A stretch of DNA of 14,092 nt from an uncultured Collinsella sp. (GCA_900544425.1 UQUX01000040.1:1-14092); one strand, 5' to 3'. Positions 1-6,010 are shown, numbered from the stretch's first letter. Notes: generated from the sequence alone by a model not told the origin. Program-made: numbers and translations.

Positions 1-568
1 CAACTTTGGTATGGCACATCCCGAGGGCTACCGCAAAGCGCGTCGCCTGATGCGCCAGGCCGAAAAGTTTGGTCGACCGGTTCTGTGCCTGGTCGATACT
101 TCGGGCGCGTTTTGCGGCATCGGTGCCGAGGAACGCGGCCAGGGTGAGGCGATTGCCCAGAACCTCATGGAGATGAGCGGCCTTAAGACGCCGATTGTCT
201 CGGTGGTGACAGGCGAGGGCGGCTCTGGTGGCGCGCTGGCGCTGTCCGTGGCCGACCGCATCCTGATGCTCTCGAGCTCGGCCTATTCGGTCGTGAGCCC
301 CGAGGCCTGTGCGTCGATCCTGTGGAAGGATACCGAGCGCGCGAATGAGGCCGCCGAGGCGCTTAAGCTCACGGCCCCCGATCTGCTGGCGCTCGGCATC
401 ATTGACGGCATTGTTGACGATAAGGGCCTGTCGCATGAGGAGATCGCCGGTGCCGTCATGTCCTCGGCATTTGATGCCTTCGATGCGCTTGGGCAGCTCG
501 ACGACGCGACCCTCACAAACCTCCGCTACGAAAAGTACCGCGCAATCGGTCAGTACCGCACGATGTGA
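1..568 (+). CDS. accA: Acetyl-CoA carboxylase carboxyltransferase subunit alpha, C-terminal part (5' end outside window)
   Basis: AccA forms the carboxyltransferase half of acetyl-CoA carboxylase with AccD. It moves the carboxyl group from carboxybiotin to acetyl-CoA to give malonyl-CoA, the first committed step of fatty acid synthesis, in the cytoplasm. The first in-frame codon is at base 2 and reads NFG, followed by MAHPEGYRKA, which matches the middle of AccA, so the ATG at 11 is an internal Met. Family hallmarks are GAEERGQGEAIAQNLMEMSG, the glycine-rich GEGGSGGALAL loop of the crotonase-like fold, SPEACASILWKD and the ending LxLGIIDGIV. About 188 residues are visible of a usual 310-330. 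The rest would lie upstream, possibly fused to AccD as in some Actinomycetota, which cannot be seen here. The next gene starts 16 nt after the stop, so it may share the transcript. Confidence 0.96.
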   Translation, partial: NFGMAHPEGYRKARRLMRQAEKFGRPVLCLVDTSGAFCGIGAEERGQGEAIAQNLMEMSGLKTPIVSVVTGEGGSGGALALSVADRILMLSSSAYSVVSPEACASILWKDTERANEAAEALKLTAPDLLALGIIDGIVDDKGLSHEEIAGAVMSSAFDAFDALGQLDDATLTNLRYEKYRAIGQYRTM

Positions 569-584
569 CAAAGGGACAGCCCGC

Positions 585-1823
585 ATGTCATATTGGGAAA
601 GGCGTTCCATGCTACAAGTTTCTAACACCTCGTTTACAACGTCGGTTTCATCAAACGCCATGGCCGTGGTCGATTATCTGTCCAAAAGCATGATGTCGGC
701 GCTGCCGTTTATTGTCTGCGCGGCGTTGTTCCGCACCGTCGCCGTCATTATGGGCGAAGGCATGCTGGGCCTGTGGTCTGCCGATTCCGAAATCTATCGC
801 CTGTTCTACAGTTGGCTCTATAACGCCGGCTACTACTTTTTGCCCATCTATCTTGGTTGGGCGGCCGCCCGCCAGCTCGGTTGCTCGGAGCAGCTGGGTA
901 TGATGCTGGGCGGCGTATTGATTGCGCCCGATCTGCTCAAGCTCGTCGATGCCGCATCGACGACGGGGGCATCGATGACTTCCGTGTATGGTCTGCTTCC
1001 CGCGCCGGTCAACGATTACACGACGACTGTTATTCCAGTTCTCCTTTCGGTGCCTGTGCTATGGCGAGTGGAGTGTTTCTTTAAGCGCGTTATCCCTAGG
1101 GCCGTGGCGTTTTCGTTTGTTCCGTTTGCGACCATGCTTGTCATGGTTCCGGTTTCGCTGTGTATTACGGCACCGGCGGGCAGCTATCTGGGCATGCTGT
1201 TGGGCCAGCTTATGTTTATGCTTGGCAATTCCGGTGGCATCGTGTCGCTGCTCACGCTCATGGGGCTTGCTGCGGGCTGGGAGTTCCTAAAGATCGCCGG
1301 CGTCAGCAACGTTGTCCTATCGCTCGCCTATGCGCAGTTTATGAGTGTGGGAACGGATTCGTGCATCCTGATCGCCGCGACGATGGCAACGTTCGCCGTT
1401 TGGGGCATGCCCTTTGGCGCGTCGCTTCGCGTTGCGGATAAGGACGAGAAGGCGCTCATGCTGGGCTATTCAATCTCGGGTGTTCTTGGCGGCGTAAGCG
1501 AGCCGGCGCTGTACGGTTGCGGCTTTAAATATGGCAGGTGCCTGACGTGCATGGCCATTGGCGGCGCCGTCGGAGGCCTTGTTGCGGCCGTGGGCCACGT
1601 TACGGCCTATACCATCGGCATGACGAATGTCCTTATGGTCATTGGCTTTGCCACGGGCGGCATCTCGAACCTGCTGTGGTGCTGCGCTGCCGGCGGTGTG
1701 GCATTTGCGGTGTCTGCGGCGCTGAGCTACTGCTTTGGCGTGGTGCCGGCGAAGGGACAGACGACGGGGGACGGAGCCGATTCACCCGAAACCTCGAAGA
1801 GCGTGGCCGAAGTAAGCGCGTAA
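585..1823 (+). CDS. PTS transporter subunit EIIC, glucose/beta-glucoside/sucrose superfamily, stand-alone
   Basis: This is a membrane permease domain of the sugar phosphotransferase system, 412 residues from the ATG at 585. An ATG at 609 (MLQVSNTSF) with GGGAAAGG just before it is an equally possible start. A longer in-frame extension back to 309 overlaps accA and is not credible. The protein has about ten hydrophobic segments. Family motifs are YTTTVIPVLLSVPVLW (residues 145-160), followed by a basic stretch and FVPFATMLVMVPVSL (178-192), and the signature GVSEPALYG (303-311), equivalent to GITEPAIYG of sucrose and beta-glucoside EIIC proteins. There is no EIIB domain with its phospho-cysteine and no EIIA domain, so it would need partners encoded elsewhere. 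The tail from about residue 390 is hydrophilic and low in complexity. Its substrate cannot be read from the sequence. It follows accA by 16 nt and is closed by a terminator. Confidence 0.88.
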   Translation: MSYWERRSMLQVSNTSFTTSVSSNAMAVVDYLSKSMMSALPFIVCAALFRTVAVIMGEGMLGLWSADSEIYRLFYSWLYNAGYYFLPIYLGWAAARQLGCSEQLGMMLGGVLIAPDLLKLVDAASTTGASMTSVYGLLPAPVNDYTTTVIPVLLSVPVLWRVECFFKRVIPRAVAFSFVPFATMLVMVPVSLCITAPAGSYLGMLLGQLMFMLGNSGGIVSLLTLMGLAAGWEFLKIAGVSNVVLSLAYAQFMSVGTDSCILIAATMATFAVWGMPFGASLRVADKDEKALMLGYSISGVLGGVSEPALYGCGFKYGRCLTCMAIGGAVGGLVAAVGHVTAYTIGMTNVLMVIGFATGGISNLLWCCAAGGVAFAVSAALSYCFGVVPAKGQTTGDGADSPETSKSVAEVSA

Positions 1824-1861
1824 ACCTGTGCGACACAAGGACGATTCCTTTGCCATATTCC

Positions 1862-1895
1862 AAGGCCGTGGCCCGTGTGGGTTGTGGCCTTTTTT
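1862..1895 (+). terminator. Rho-independent terminator after the EIIC gene
   Basis: A 13-bp stem with four G-U pairs joins AAGGCCGTGGCCC (1862-1874) to GGGTTGTGGCCTT (1879-1891) around a GTGT loop. A run of six T follows (1890-1895). It lies 39 nt after the EIIC stop and ends the accA-EIIC transcript. Confidence 0.85.
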
Positions 1896-1899
1896 GTAT

Positions 1900-1927
1900 C
1901 TGAAGGACAAAGTGGCTACACTACAAT
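1900..1927 (+). promoter_or_regulatory. Possible promoter for the CDF transporter gene
   Basis: A TACAAT hexamer at 1922-1927 matches the -10 consensus at five of six bases. A weak -35-like CTGAAG lies 16 bp upstream (1900-1905). A promoter is expected here because the preceding gene is closed by a terminator and the CDF gene starts at 1971, but the -35 match is poor. An alternative AT-rich stretch lies at 1943-1951. Confidence 0.3.
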
Positions 1928-1970
1928 CCGTTTGAGCAATAGATTTATATAGGCAGTACCGTGGGGGCTG

Positions 1971-3131
1971 ATGAAGATGGTCGAGTGGATCGTTCGTCGT
2001 GCGCAGGGCGACCGTGCGCGCGTGGGCACGTTGACGAGCATGGTGTGTATTCTCGCTAATGTTGCGCTTTGTGCTGCGAAGGGCGCAATTGGTGTGCTGT
2101 CGGGATCGGTTTCGATTGTGGCGGATGCCATGAACAACCTGTCCGATGCCAGCTCGAATATCGTGAGCGTGCTGGGCTTTAAGCTGGCGAGCAAGCCGGC
2201 CGACCCCGAGCATCCTTACGGCCACGGTCGCTACGAGTATCTCTCGGGTTTGGTCGTGGCGGCGCTCGTGCTGCTTATTGGCATCGAACTGGTGAAGTCC
2301 TCGGTGGAGCGTATTGTCAACCCGGAGCCTGTCGAGTTCTCGCTTGCCCTGGTGGCAGTCCTGGCACTTTCGATGGTTGTAAAGCTGTGGATGGCGGCCC
2401 TCAACCAAAAGCTCGGCGATCGCATTGAGTCCGAGACGCTGCATGCGACCGCGCAGGATTCCAAGAACGATGTCCTTGCCACAGGCGCCGTGCTGGCATG
2501 TGCGATTGTTTCGCAGGTGACGCACATCAATCTTGACGCATGGGTTGGCCTTGCCGTTGGTGCCTATATTGGCTGGAGCGGCCTTGAACTTATTCAAGAT
2601 ACGGTAAGCCCGCTTTTGGGCCAGTCACCCGATCCTAAGCTGGTCAAGCACATTCGAGACAAGATCATGAGCTATCCCGGCGTTTTGGGCGTTCACGATT
2701 TGATGGTTCACGACTACGGCCCGGGCAGGAAGTTTGCAAGTGCGCACGCCGAGATGGCGGCCGAGGCCAGCCCGCTGGAAAGTCACGACACGCTCGATAA
2801 CATCGAGCAGTCGTTTAGGAACGAAGACGGCATGATTGTCACACTTCACTACGACCCCATCGTGACCGATGACCCCAAGCTGGCGAGCATGCGCCTGCGT
2901 ATCAACGCAATGGCTCAGGAGATCGATAACCGCCTCTCGATTCATGATCTACGCTGTGTGCCGGGTCCTACGCACACCAACGTGATCTTTGACTGCGTGC
3001 GTCCCTCGGATCTGCAGATGAGTGCCGAAGACGTAAAGCACGCGCTGGCACAACGGGTCGAATCGGAATATCCCAAGTCGATTGCCAAGATTACGATCGA
3101 CGAAGACTACGTAGGGCATACCCACGAGTAA
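1971..3131 (+). CDS. Cation diffusion facilitator (CDF) family metal transporter with duplicated C-terminal domain
   Basis: CDF proteins are proton-driven exporters of divalent metals (Zn, Fe, Mn, Co) in the cytoplasmic membrane. The product is 386 residues from the ATG at 1971, preceded by a GGGGG ribosome-binding stretch (an ATG two codons later is possible). Six membrane segments fill about residues 20-210. TM2 carries DAMNNLSD (52-59), TM5 carries DSKND (163-167), and the loop after TM2 has HPYGHGRYEYLSG (81-93). The metal site therefore appears to be D52/N56 with D163/D167, rather than the His-Asp pair typical of zinc-selective members, so specificity should not be assumed. The protein is about 85 residues longer than YiiP-type members. 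After the first cytoplasmic domain (VLGVHDLMVHDYGPG) a second similar unit follows (LSIHDLRCVPGPTHTNVIFD) and runs to a HTHE end. The phosphatase gene starts 39 nt downstream, so the two are probably co-transcribed. Confidence 0.93.
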   Translation: MKMVEWIVRRAQGDRARVGTLTSMVCILANVALCAAKGAIGVLSGSVSIVADAMNNLSDASSNIVSVLGFKLASKPADPEHPYGHGRYEYLSGLVVAALVLLIGIELVKSSVERIVNPEPVEFSLALVAVLALSMVVKLWMAALNQKLGDRIESETLHATAQDSKNDVLATGAVLACAIVSQVTHINLDAWVGLAVGAYIGWSGLELIQDTVSPLLGQSPDPKLVKHIRDKIMSYPGVLGVHDLMVHDYGPGRKFASAHAEMAAEASPLESHDTLDNIEQSFRNEDGMIVTLHYDPIVTDDPKLASMRLRINAMAQEIDNRLSIHDLRCVPGPTHTNVIFDCVRPSDLQMSAEDVKHALAQRVESEYPKSIAKITIDEDYVGHTHE

Positions 3132-3170
3132 GGCTGTGCCGGCAAAGCAGGTTATGCAGAAGGGGAGAGC

Positions 3171-3791
3171 ATGAAGAAGCTGTATCTACTCCGTCACGGT
3201 CAGACGGAGTTCAACGTCAAAAAGCTGGTCCAGGGCCGCTGCGATTCACCGCTCACCGACTTAGGCCGTCAGCAAGCCGGGATGGCAGCCGCATGGCTCA
3301 AAGCCCACGGCGTCGTCCCCGACAAAGTGGTCTCTTCGCCCTTAGGCCGAGCCATGGACACAGCTCAGCTCGTCGCATGCGAGCTCCTCGGCCCGGACGC
3401 AGCAGCCGAGCCCTGCGAAGGCATCATCGAGCGCTGCTACGGCACCTTCGAAGAAGGCCCCCACGACGCCCTGCCCACCGACGTCTGGGATCCGGGCGAG
3501 GACCTGGTCCCCTTCGGAGGAGAAGGAAGCCAGGCGCTGCAAGAACGTATGGTGGATGCGCTTACCAATATCATGGGCTCCGAGGGCATCGAAACCCTCC
3601 TAGCAGTAAGCCACGGCAGCGCCAGCCGCCAATTCATCAAGGCTGCAGCCCCAGAGGGCTTCGAGCTCCCAACAAAACTCCCCAACTGCGCCATCATGAT
3701 CTTCGATTTCGATGAGGCGCGAGAAGAGGACGATACGCCCCAATGCAAGTTTACCTTGCAGCAAATTGTGGATCCCCAACAAAGTAATTAG
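3171..3791 (+). CDS. Histidine phosphatase (phosphoglycerate mutase-like) family protein
   Basis: A 206-residue cytosolic protein of the branch-1 histidine phosphatase superfamily, which transfers phosphate through a phospho-histidine intermediate. The signature LLRHGQTEFN is at residues 6-15 with the phospho-acceptor H9. R60 in SPLGRAMDTA, acid E87 in IIERCYG and H148 in AVSHGS complete the usual catalytic set. The start is well supported by AAGGGGAGAG just before the ATG. The small size and lack of extra domains fit GpmB/CobC-like broad phosphatases rather than true glycolytic mutase. The C-terminus is acidic and Gln-rich. The substrate cannot be told from the sequence, and nothing nearby suggests cobalamin synthesis. 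It sits 39 nt after the CDF gene. Its codons shift to strongly C-ending choices relative to that gene. Confidence 0.92.
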   Translation: MKKLYLLRHGQTEFNVKKLVQGRCDSPLTDLGRQQAGMAAAWLKAHGVVPDKVVSSPLGRAMDTAQLVACELLGPDAAAEPCEGIIERCYGTFEEGPHDALPTDVWDPGEDLVPFGGEGSQALQERMVDALTNIMGSEGIETLLAVSHGSASRQFIKAAAPEGFELPTKLPNCAIMIFDFDEAREEDDTPQCKFTLQQIVDPQQSN

Positions 3792-3819
3792 CTGAACGAG
3801 CAAGGTTTAGCAGACATCA

Positions 3820-3998
3820 ACGTGGCGTTCCCAGTGTGCGGCGGAGGGGGCGGGCCTGAGACATATTAAGGTTGTCGCGAGTTCCGCACGAACAGGAGAG
3901 CACTTAATGTGCTCTCCGTCGTGAGCAGGACTGTAGAGCAGCAACCTTAATATGTCTCAGGCGCGCCCCCTCCGCCGCACACTGGGAACGTGCCACGT
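3820..3998. repeat. About 180-nt fold-back element with 55/57-nt near-perfect inverted arms
   Basis: The left arm (3820-3874) and right arm (3942-3998) are reverse complements except for one G/C mismatch and a two-base insertion near the outer end of the right arm. The inner 49 nt (3826-3874 against 3942-3990) match at 48 positions. The 67-nt middle folds again: a 9-bp hairpin GGAGAGCAC/GTGCTCTCC (3895-3903, 3909-3917, loop TTAAT) sits on CACGA/TCGTG (3887-3891, 3919-3923). The outer termini read ACGTGGC and GCCACGT. No ORF is plausible inside, no T-tract follows, and no clear target-site duplication is visible. It could be a MITE-like dispersed repeat, a structured RNA or an unusual transcription barrier. 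Confidence 0.85.
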
Positions 3999-4039
3999 AC
4001 TTTACCTGCGTAAACAATGTGAGTGAAATATGAATCTCG

Positions 4040-4066
4040 ATGGATACGCCCGCAGCCGTGTATACT
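4040..4066 (+). promoter_or_regulatory. Promoter-like block upstream of rplC, copy 1 of a 26-nt shared element
   Basis: Bases 4040-4065 match bases 5905-5930 before rplB at 23 of 26 positions, while the flanks do not align. The block begins with TGGATA, which resembles a -35 box, and ends with the -10-like TATACT (4061-4066). Only 14 bp separate these, which is too short for an ordinary sigma-70 pair, so the -35 may lie elsewhere or the block may also be an operator. Its inner part is an imperfect dyad, ATACG-N8-CGTGT. It sits 184 nt before the rplC start. Confidence 0.55.
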
Positions 4067-4249
4067 AAACAGCTGTGTGAAACCAGGGGAGTATTCTGGC
4101 TGGACAAAATGCCTGCTTAATAGGGTTGTCAGGTAGTCCAGACGTAATACAAGGCTGGGGAGCACGTCGTGTAAGTAGTGGTCCTCTAGGGGCGTACGCT
4201 CGGTGGTGTACGCATTGTCCCAAGACCACGCGAGAGTTGGGATCATATC
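4067..4249 (+). promoter_or_regulatory. Structured 5' leader of rplC
   Basis: This 183-nt region has no credible ORF but several nested complementary segments. Hairpin 1 has GTATT/AATAC (4091-4095, 4146-4150), a four-by-four internal loop, CTGGAC/GTCCAG (4100-4105, 4136-4141), an AAAA bulge (4106-4109), then TGCCTG/CAGGTA (4110-4115, 4130-4135, one G-U). Hairpin 2 has GTGGTC/GACCAC (4178-4183, 4224-4229), GGG/CCC (4189-4191, 4219-4221) and GCGTAC/GTACGC (4192-4197, 4208-4213). A leader before the first gene of this operon suits autogenous control by a ribosomal protein, as L4 does in gamma-proteobacteria, but no binding partner can be assigned. Confidence 0.55.
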
Positions 4250-4870
4250 TTGATCAGCATGATTCTCGGCCGCAAGATTGGCATGACCCAGGTTTGGGAC
4301 GAGGACGACAACGTCGTTCCCGTCACGGTCATCCAGGCTGGCCCCTGCGCTGTCTCGCAGGTTAAAACTCAGGCAACCGACGGCTATGACGCCGTCCAGA
4401 TCGGTTTCGGCGACATCAAGGCCAAGAACGTGAACAAGCCCATGGCTGGTCACTTCGCTAAGGCTGGCGTCGAGCCTGTCCGTTTCCTTCGTGAGGTCCG
4501 CGTCGAGAACGGCGAGGAGCACAAGGTCGGCGAGGTCGTCACCGTCGCTGATTTCGCTGATGTCGAGAAGGTCGACGTCATCGGTACCTCCAAGGGTAAG
4601 GGCTTCCAGGGTCGCATCAAGCGCTGGGGTCAGCGCCGCGGTCCTATGACGCATGGTTCTCACTTCCAGCGTCACCCCGGTTCTATCGGTCAGTGCGCCT
4701 ATCCTGCGCGCGTCCTCAAGGGCGTCAAGATGGCCGGTCACATGGGTAACGAGCGCGTTACCGTCAAGAACCTTTCCGTTGTCCGCATCGATGCCGAGCA
4801 GAACCTCATCTTGGTCAAGGGCGCTGTCCCGGGTGCCAAGAATGGTCTCGTCGCCATCCGTATGGCCTAA
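4250..4870 (+). CDS. rplC: 50S ribosomal protein L3
   Basis: L3 binds 23S rRNA near its 3' end, nucleates early 50S assembly and reaches towards the peptidyl transferase centre. The product is 206 residues from a TTG at 4250 (MISMILGRKIGMTQ). An ATG at 4259 gives MILGRKIGMTQVW and is a good alternative. Neither has a strong Shine-Dalgarno sequence: TTG has GGGA about seven bases upstream, and ATG has none. Family motifs are ILGRKIGMTQ at the N-terminus, the central RIKRWGQRRGPMTHGSHFQRHPGSIG loop (written here only as the usual glycine- and arginine-rich L3 signature) and GHMGNERVTVKNL. It is the first ribosomal gene of the cluster here, because rpsJ, its usual upstream neighbour, is absent. 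rplD follows after 46 nt with a clear AAGGAG. Confidence 0.96.
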   Translation: MISMILGRKIGMTQVWDEDDNVVPVTVIQAGPCAVSQVKTQATDGYDAVQIGFGDIKAKNVNKPMAGHFAKAGVEPVRFLREVRVENGEEHKVGEVVTVADFADVEKVDVIGTSKGKGFQGRIKRWGQRRGPMTHGSHFQRHPGSIGQCAYPARVLKGVKMAGHMGNERVTVKNLSVVRIDAEQNLILVKGAVPGAKNGLVAIRMA

Positions 4871-4916
4871 GGGCCCAGCCCATTTAGCCCAGCGTCATAC
4901 CAAGGAGAACACTTAA

Positions 4917-5543
4917 ATGGCAAAGTTTGAAGTAAAGAACAGCGAGGGCAAGAAGGTCGCCGAGGCCGAGCTCGCCGCTGAGGTGTACGGCATCGAGCCG
5001 AACATCCACGTTATGCACCACATCGTCAAGTGCCAGATGGCCTCTTGGCGTCAGGGCACCCAGTCCGCTAAGGGCCGCTCTGAGGTTTCCGGTGGCGGCA
5101 AGAAGCCTTGGCGTCAGAAGGGCACCGGCCGTGCCCGCCAGGGTTCCATCCGTGCTGCCCAGTGGCGTCACGGTGGCGTTGTCTTCGCCCCCAAGCCCCG
5201 TTCCTACGCCAAGCGTATGAACAACAAGGAGGTCAAGCTGGCTATGCGCTCCGCGCTGTCCGCCAAGCTGGCCGATGGCGAGCTCGTGCTCGTCGACGAC
5301 TACGGCTTCGAGAAGCCTTCCACCAAGGCTGCCGTCGCCATGCTCAAGGCTCTCGGCCTTGAGGGCAAGCGTCTGACCATCATCGTTCGCGATGAGGACG
5401 TCAACGCCTACCTGTCGTTCCGCAACATTCCCAAGACGTTCATCATCACCGCTGACGAGGCCAACACCTACGATCTCGTCAACAACAACGCTGTGCTGAT
5501 GCCCGCCGACATCGCCGCTCACTTCGGGGAGGTGCTTGCATAA
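4917..5543 (+). CDS. rplD: 50S ribosomal protein L4
   Basis: L4 is an early-assembly 23S rRNA-binding protein whose long loop lines the nascent peptide exit tunnel. In gamma-proteobacteria it also represses its own S10 operon. The 208-residue length is normal. The tunnel loop is clear at about residues 45-95: WRQGTQSAKGRSEVSGGGKK, then PWRQKGTGRARQGSIR and QWRHGGVVFAPKPR. The C-terminal domain has LTIIVRDED, RNIPK and DLVNNNAVL. The ATG at 4917 follows AAGGAGAACACTTA, a strong ribosome binding site. The stop codon abuts the rplW ATG with no gap, which suggests translational coupling. Confidence 0.98.
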   Translation: MAKFEVKNSEGKKVAEAELAAEVYGIEPNIHVMHHIVKCQMASWRQGTQSAKGRSEVSGGGKKPWRQKGTGRARQGSIRAAQWRHGGVVFAPKPRSYAKRMNNKEVKLAMRSALSAKLADGELVLVDDYGFEKPSTKAAVAMLKALGLEGKRLTIIVRDEDVNAYLSFRNIPKTFIITADEANTYDLVNNNAVLMPADIAAHFGEVLA

Positions 5544-5831
5544 ATGACCGCCCACGAGATCATCATCCGTCCGATCGTGTCCGAGCGTTCCTTCTCCGGC
5601 ATGGAGCTGAACAAGTACACGTTCGAGGTCGCCAAGGATGCTAACAAGTATCAGATCAAGGACGCTGTCGAGGAGATTTTCGGCGTCAAGGTCGTTCGCG
5701 TGAACACCCTGACGGTCAAGCCCAAGACCAAGCGCGTGCGCTATGTCGCCGGCAAGACCCGTTCTTGGAAGAAGGCCATCGTCACGCTGGCCGAGGGCGA
5801 CACCATCGAGGTCTTTGGCAACCAGGCCTAA
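5544..5831 (+). CDS. rplW: 50S ribosomal protein L23
   Basis: L23 sits at the mouth of the exit tunnel, where trigger factor and the signal recognition particle dock. The length of 95 residues is usual for the family. Characteristic stretches are IIIRPIVSERSF at the N-terminus (the family's P-[IV]-x-[ST]-E-K/R box), NKYTFEVAKDANK, IKDAVEEIFGVKVVRVNTL and the basic KPKTKRVRYVAGKTRSWKKA before LAEGDTIEVF. The ribosome binding site GGGGAGGTG lies inside the end of rplD, and the start directly follows the rplD stop. A 179-nt non-coding gap with a terminator-like hairpin follows, which is unusual between rplW and rplB. Confidence 0.97.
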   Translation: MTAHEIIIRPIVSERSFSGMELNKYTFEVAKDANKYQIKDAVEEIFGVKVVRVNTLTVKPKTKRVRYVAGKTRSWKKAIVTLAEGDTIEVFGNQA

Positions 5832-5848
5832 GACTCGCTGCTGTTGAG

Positions 5849-5893
5849 TGAGCTCATGCCTCCCAAATAGGGGAGGCGGGAGCTCAAGGTTTT
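5849..5893 (+). terminator. Terminator-like hairpin between rplW and rplB
   Basis: Two stacked 7-bp perfect stems, TGAGCTC/GAGCTCA (5849-5855, 5880-5886) and GCCTCCC/GGGAGGC (5858-5864, 5871-5877), are joined by an AT/GG internal loop and closed by AAATAG. The T-tract is short (TTTT at 5890-5893, after AAGG), so termination may be partial and act as an attenuator. It lies 17 nt after the rplW stop, directly before the rplB promoter-like block. Confidence 0.6.
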
Positions 5894-5904
5894 GGGCGTA
5901 TAAA

Positions 5905-5931
5905 ATGGACACGCCCGGAACCGTGTATACG
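5905..5931 (+). promoter_or_regulatory. Promoter-like block upstream of rplB, copy 2 of the 26-nt shared element
   Basis: Bases 5905-5930 differ from the copy before rplC at only three positions. The -10-like TATACG is at 5926-5931 and the -35-like TGGACA at 5906-5911, again with a 14-bp spacer. In this copy the dyad ACACG-N8-CGTGT (5909-5926 region) is perfect. It lies 80 nt before the rplB start and follows a hairpin that could stop transcription arriving from rplW, which fits a fresh promoter for the second half of the operon. Confidence 0.55.
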
Positions 5932-5935
5932 TCCG

Positions 5936-6010
5936 GTGTCATCGCACCCGAGGCAGAACCTCGAATCCCTGTCTGCGATGGCTAACGGATTCCTATTGAA
6001 AGGGATTGTA
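5936..6010 (+). promoter_or_regulatory. Structured leader of rplB with a sequestered ribosome binding site
   Basis: A 9-bp stem pairs 5938-5946 with 5974-5982 (core CATCGCA/TGCGATG). It encloses a 5-bp hairpin CGAGG/CCTCG (5949-5953, 5959-5963). AATCCCT at 5964-5970, inside the first stem's loop, is a perfect complement of AGGGATT at 6001-6007, which holds the rplB Shine-Dalgarno; this would make a pseudoknot. A local alternative pairs ATTCCT (5989-5994) with AGGGAT (6001-6006, one G-U). Either pairing would mask the ribosome binding site. Confidence 0.5.

Noticed and set aside
309..584. Long N-terminal extension of the EIIC frame
   Set aside because: It overlaps accA in another frame and is Arg/Ser-rich, unlike any EIIC N-terminus; starts at 585 or 609 have usable ribosome binding sites.
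1862..1970. Riboswitch for the CDF transporter
   Set aside because: After the terminator only about 75 nt remain before the start, with no paired elements that resemble a known metal riboswitch such as yybP-ykoY.
3820..3998. Insertion sequence with its own transposase
   Set aside because: The arms enclose only 67 nt and no coding capacity, so at most it is a non-autonomous element.
4126..4365. 79-codon + strand frame in the place where rpsJ would be expected
   Set aside because: Its translation has no S10 motifs and overlaps the rplC start in another frame. I read the gap for an S10 start (a KIRIRLKxxDH-like stretch) and found none.
3904..4741. - strand frames overlapping the fold-back element and rplC
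   Set aside because: They run through the inverted repeat and the leader or oppose rplC, and give no recognisable product.
4884..5942. 352-codon open frame on the - strand opposite rplD and rplW
   Set aside because: It lies antisense to two unmistakable ribosomal genes, its translation is Leu/Asp/Gly-rich with no family features, and it arises from strong C-ending codon use on the + strand.
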